Of a stretch of 33,776 nucleotides of DNA, positions 32,289 to 33,776 are shown one piece after another. Source of the stretch: Chitinophagaceae bacterium. Lineage in GTDB: Bacteria > Bacteroidota > Bacteroidia > Chitinophagales > Chitinophagaceae. The translations under genes and the position numbers were made by a program. The notes under the pieces are model-generated. The model made no database searches. It was not told where the DNA came from and saw only the letters and a program-made list of their open reading frames with translations. The stretch is taken from assembly GCA_025933775.1 (NCBI GenBank), contig JAICZH010000028.1:1-33776 (forward strand). Direction: 5' to 3'. How positions within the stretch are numbered: the stretch's first letter is position 1; each line of letters opens with the position of its first letter.

Positions 32289-33635
32289 TTAATAATTTAT
32301 ATTGCCCAATGATTGCTCTACATCTATTTTACTTTCCAGCACCTGGTAGAGTGCGTTGTAATAATTTATTTGCGCAGTGCGTAAATCCGTTTCGGCACTA
32401 ATCACTTCGAGATAAGATTTTACGCCCGAGCGATATTGCAAATTGATTACATCATACACTTCATTTGCCAATGAAAGATTTTCTTTTAAGCTTAAAAAAT
32501 TATACAAATTACTTTTGTAAGTTGCCAATGCCTGCGCATATTGGGTATTAATGTTATTTTGAATGCTGGTGATGGAATTAGTTACCTGCGCCACTTCCAG
32601 CTCGGCTTGCTTTATTTGCTGCAATCTTTTTCCACCCTGAAAAATTGGGATTGCCAAAAGAATGCCCGCATAAGAATTGGGATAACTCTGTCCGTATAAT
32701 TTTGAAAATTTATTATTTAAAAAATTAAGATTATAATTTCCAAATGCAGAAACATCAGGCAGAAAACTCCATTTATAATATTGCAAATTGTATTGCTGTA
32801 ATTTTTTTTGTGTTTCTAAAAGCTGCACTTCAATCCGGTTTTCATAATTTATATTTTGCAACGTGTCAATAAAAATTTCATTTTCCATTTGCGTAGTATC
32901 ATAATCCAATTCAAAATCTTTTGAAGAAGGATAACCCATCAATTCTTTTAAATAAATATATTTTGCCTTTGCAGATTCTTCCCCAAATTTTTTTTGCGCC
33001 TTTGCATTGTTCAATGAAATGGTGGCTCTTTTATAATCCGTTTTATCTGTAATGCCGCTCTGGTATTGATAATACGCATCTTTAAGGCTTTGATTGATGC
33101 GTACGATGTCTTCTTCGGTTACGCGCAATTGCTGGCGGGTAAGTATCACATCATAAAAAGCTTTGCTTACCATTACCGCAATATTTATATTTTGCTCTTT
33201 GGTATTTTGGCTGGCAAACAATCGTACATCATTTGCCGTATGCACAGCAAGCAATACATCTTTATTAAAAATATTTTGCGTAGCACCAAACTGTAAACCC
33301 GATGTATTTTTTGATCCGATGCTGATTACATTTCCATTAAAATTGGAAGTAGGCAATTGAAAATTATGTTGCAGGTTATAATTAAAATTTACCTGTGGAT
33401 ACCAATCTGCTAATTTTGTTTTAATGGTTGCTTCGGTTATTTCTTCATTCAGCTTTGCATTTTTTAAATCAGGGTTATGCGCAATGGCATAATGAACACA
33501 ATTGATAAGCGTGGCTTCATTTATTATACTATCTGCATTTTGCTGCGCAACAATCAAAGAAGGAAAAAGTAAAACAACTGAAATTAATTTCAACCATTTT
33601 GCGAAATATATTTTTCTAAAATTCCAAATGCGCAT
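32289..33635 (-). CDS. TolC-like outer-membrane efflux channel
   Basis: 448 residues from the ATG at 33633-33635, chosen because the signal peptide (WLKLISVVLLFPSLIVAQQ) follows directly; the frame is open to a TTG at 33749, which would bury it. Two OEP repeats are visible as long amphipathic helices (LINCVHYAIAHNPDLKNAKL near the N-terminus, and EVYDVINLQYRSGVKSYLEV near the C-terminus) with the conserved YRSGVKSYLEVISAETDL. It forms the trimeric exit duct for the adaptor and RND pump encoded just downstream. A sub-consensus promoter (TATCTTG at 33734-33728 on this strand) lies about 95 bases upstream of the ATG; this match is weak. Confidence 0.93.
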   Translation of the reverse strand: MRIWNFRKIYFAKWLKLISVVLLFPSLIVAQQNADSIINEATLINCVHYAIAHNPDLKNAKLNEEITEATIKTKLADWYPQVNFNYNLQHNFQLPTSNFNGNVISIGSKNTSGLQFGATQNIFNKDVLLAVHTANDVRLFASQNTKEQNINIAVMVSKAFYDVILTRQQLRVTEEDIVRINQSLKDAYYQYQSGITDKTDYKRATISLNNAKAQKKFGEESAKAKYIYLKELMGYPSSKDFELDYDTTQMENEIFIDTLQNINYENRIEVQLLETQKKLQQYNLQYYKWSFLPDVSAFGNYNLNFLNNKFSKLYGQSYPNSYAGILLAIPIFQGGKRLQQIKQAELEVAQVTNSITSIQNNINTQYAQALATYKSNLYNFLSLKENLSLANEVYDVINLQYRSGVKSYLEVISAETDLRTAQINYYNALYQVLESKIDVEQSLGNINY

Positions 33636-33776
33636 ATAACTTTTAAATTCTATTTTAATGCAATCAATATTCCTGAACATCACCATTTTTGAATAACTTT
33701 TATTCCCAATTAAAAATATTTGTGGCGCAAGATAAAATATTAACTCCAATCAAAATTTCCGTTCATGTATTATAGC

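Noticed and set aside
33636-33749. 38-residue N-terminal extension of the TolC-like protein
   Set aside because: It would place charged sequence before the signal peptide; the ATG at 33635 gives a normal export signal.

Overview
The window is AT-rich DNA from a member of the phylum Bacteroidota, most likely the Chitinophagaceae/Chitinophagia side. The evidence is a secreted protein with a type IX secretion C-terminal domain, a CarboxypepD_reg-like TonB-dependent receptor, a TonB with the typical Bacteroidota N-terminus, split transketolase, promoters of the TTTG-N(18-20)-TAnnTTTG type, A-rich leaders instead of Shine-Dalgarno sites, and many short palindromic repeats between genes. The family placement is inference; no rRNA marker is present.

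Layout. 1-1928 (-): sensor histidine kinase with a NIT-like sensor region, cut by the window edge. 2134-3811 (+): lipoprotein cytochrome c and an MFS transporter. 3900-6646 (+): ligase-associated MBL exonuclease and ATP-dependent DNA ligase, a repair pair. 6797-8443 (-): secreted amidase. 8671-9885 (+): LolC/E-type permease. 9969-10811 (-): transketolase N-terminal subunit without its partner. 11231-12931 (+): type IX-secreted protein. 16906 down to 12979 (-): apparent four-gene operon of TonB-dependent receptor, secreted helical protein, membrane protein and winged-helix regulator. 17513-21072 (+): radA, comF-like and a beta-helix lipoprotein. 25136 down to 21203 (-): TonB, small membrane protein, PstS-like binding lipoprotein and TPR protein. 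25365-25901 (-): dcd. 25985-26611 (+): Sfp-type phosphopantetheinyl transferase. 26786-27793 (+): CheB-like esterase with a zinc-finger-like tail. 33635 down to 27835 (-): TolC-like, adaptor and RND pump genes of a tripartite efflux system.

How genes work together. The RND operon is a complete export machine. The receptor (14648-16906) and the TonB (24339-25136) could be two ends of an outer-membrane uptake route, but no exbBD lies in the window. The exonuclease and ligase are two of the four genes usually found in their cluster; the DEXH helicase and phosphoesterase are missing here.

The most unusual signal is not a gene. At least seven different palindromic or tandem repeats sit at, or overlap, gene ends and in places have become coding: the tail of the exonuclease, the last residues of the secreted protein, and an in-frame LPAGRQ insert in RadA. 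The 606-bp gap upstream of radA also holds a promoter-like element and a strong hairpin terminator with no gene between them, a good candidate for an undescribed small RNA. I see no CRISPR array, tRNA, rRNA, transposase or phage gene.
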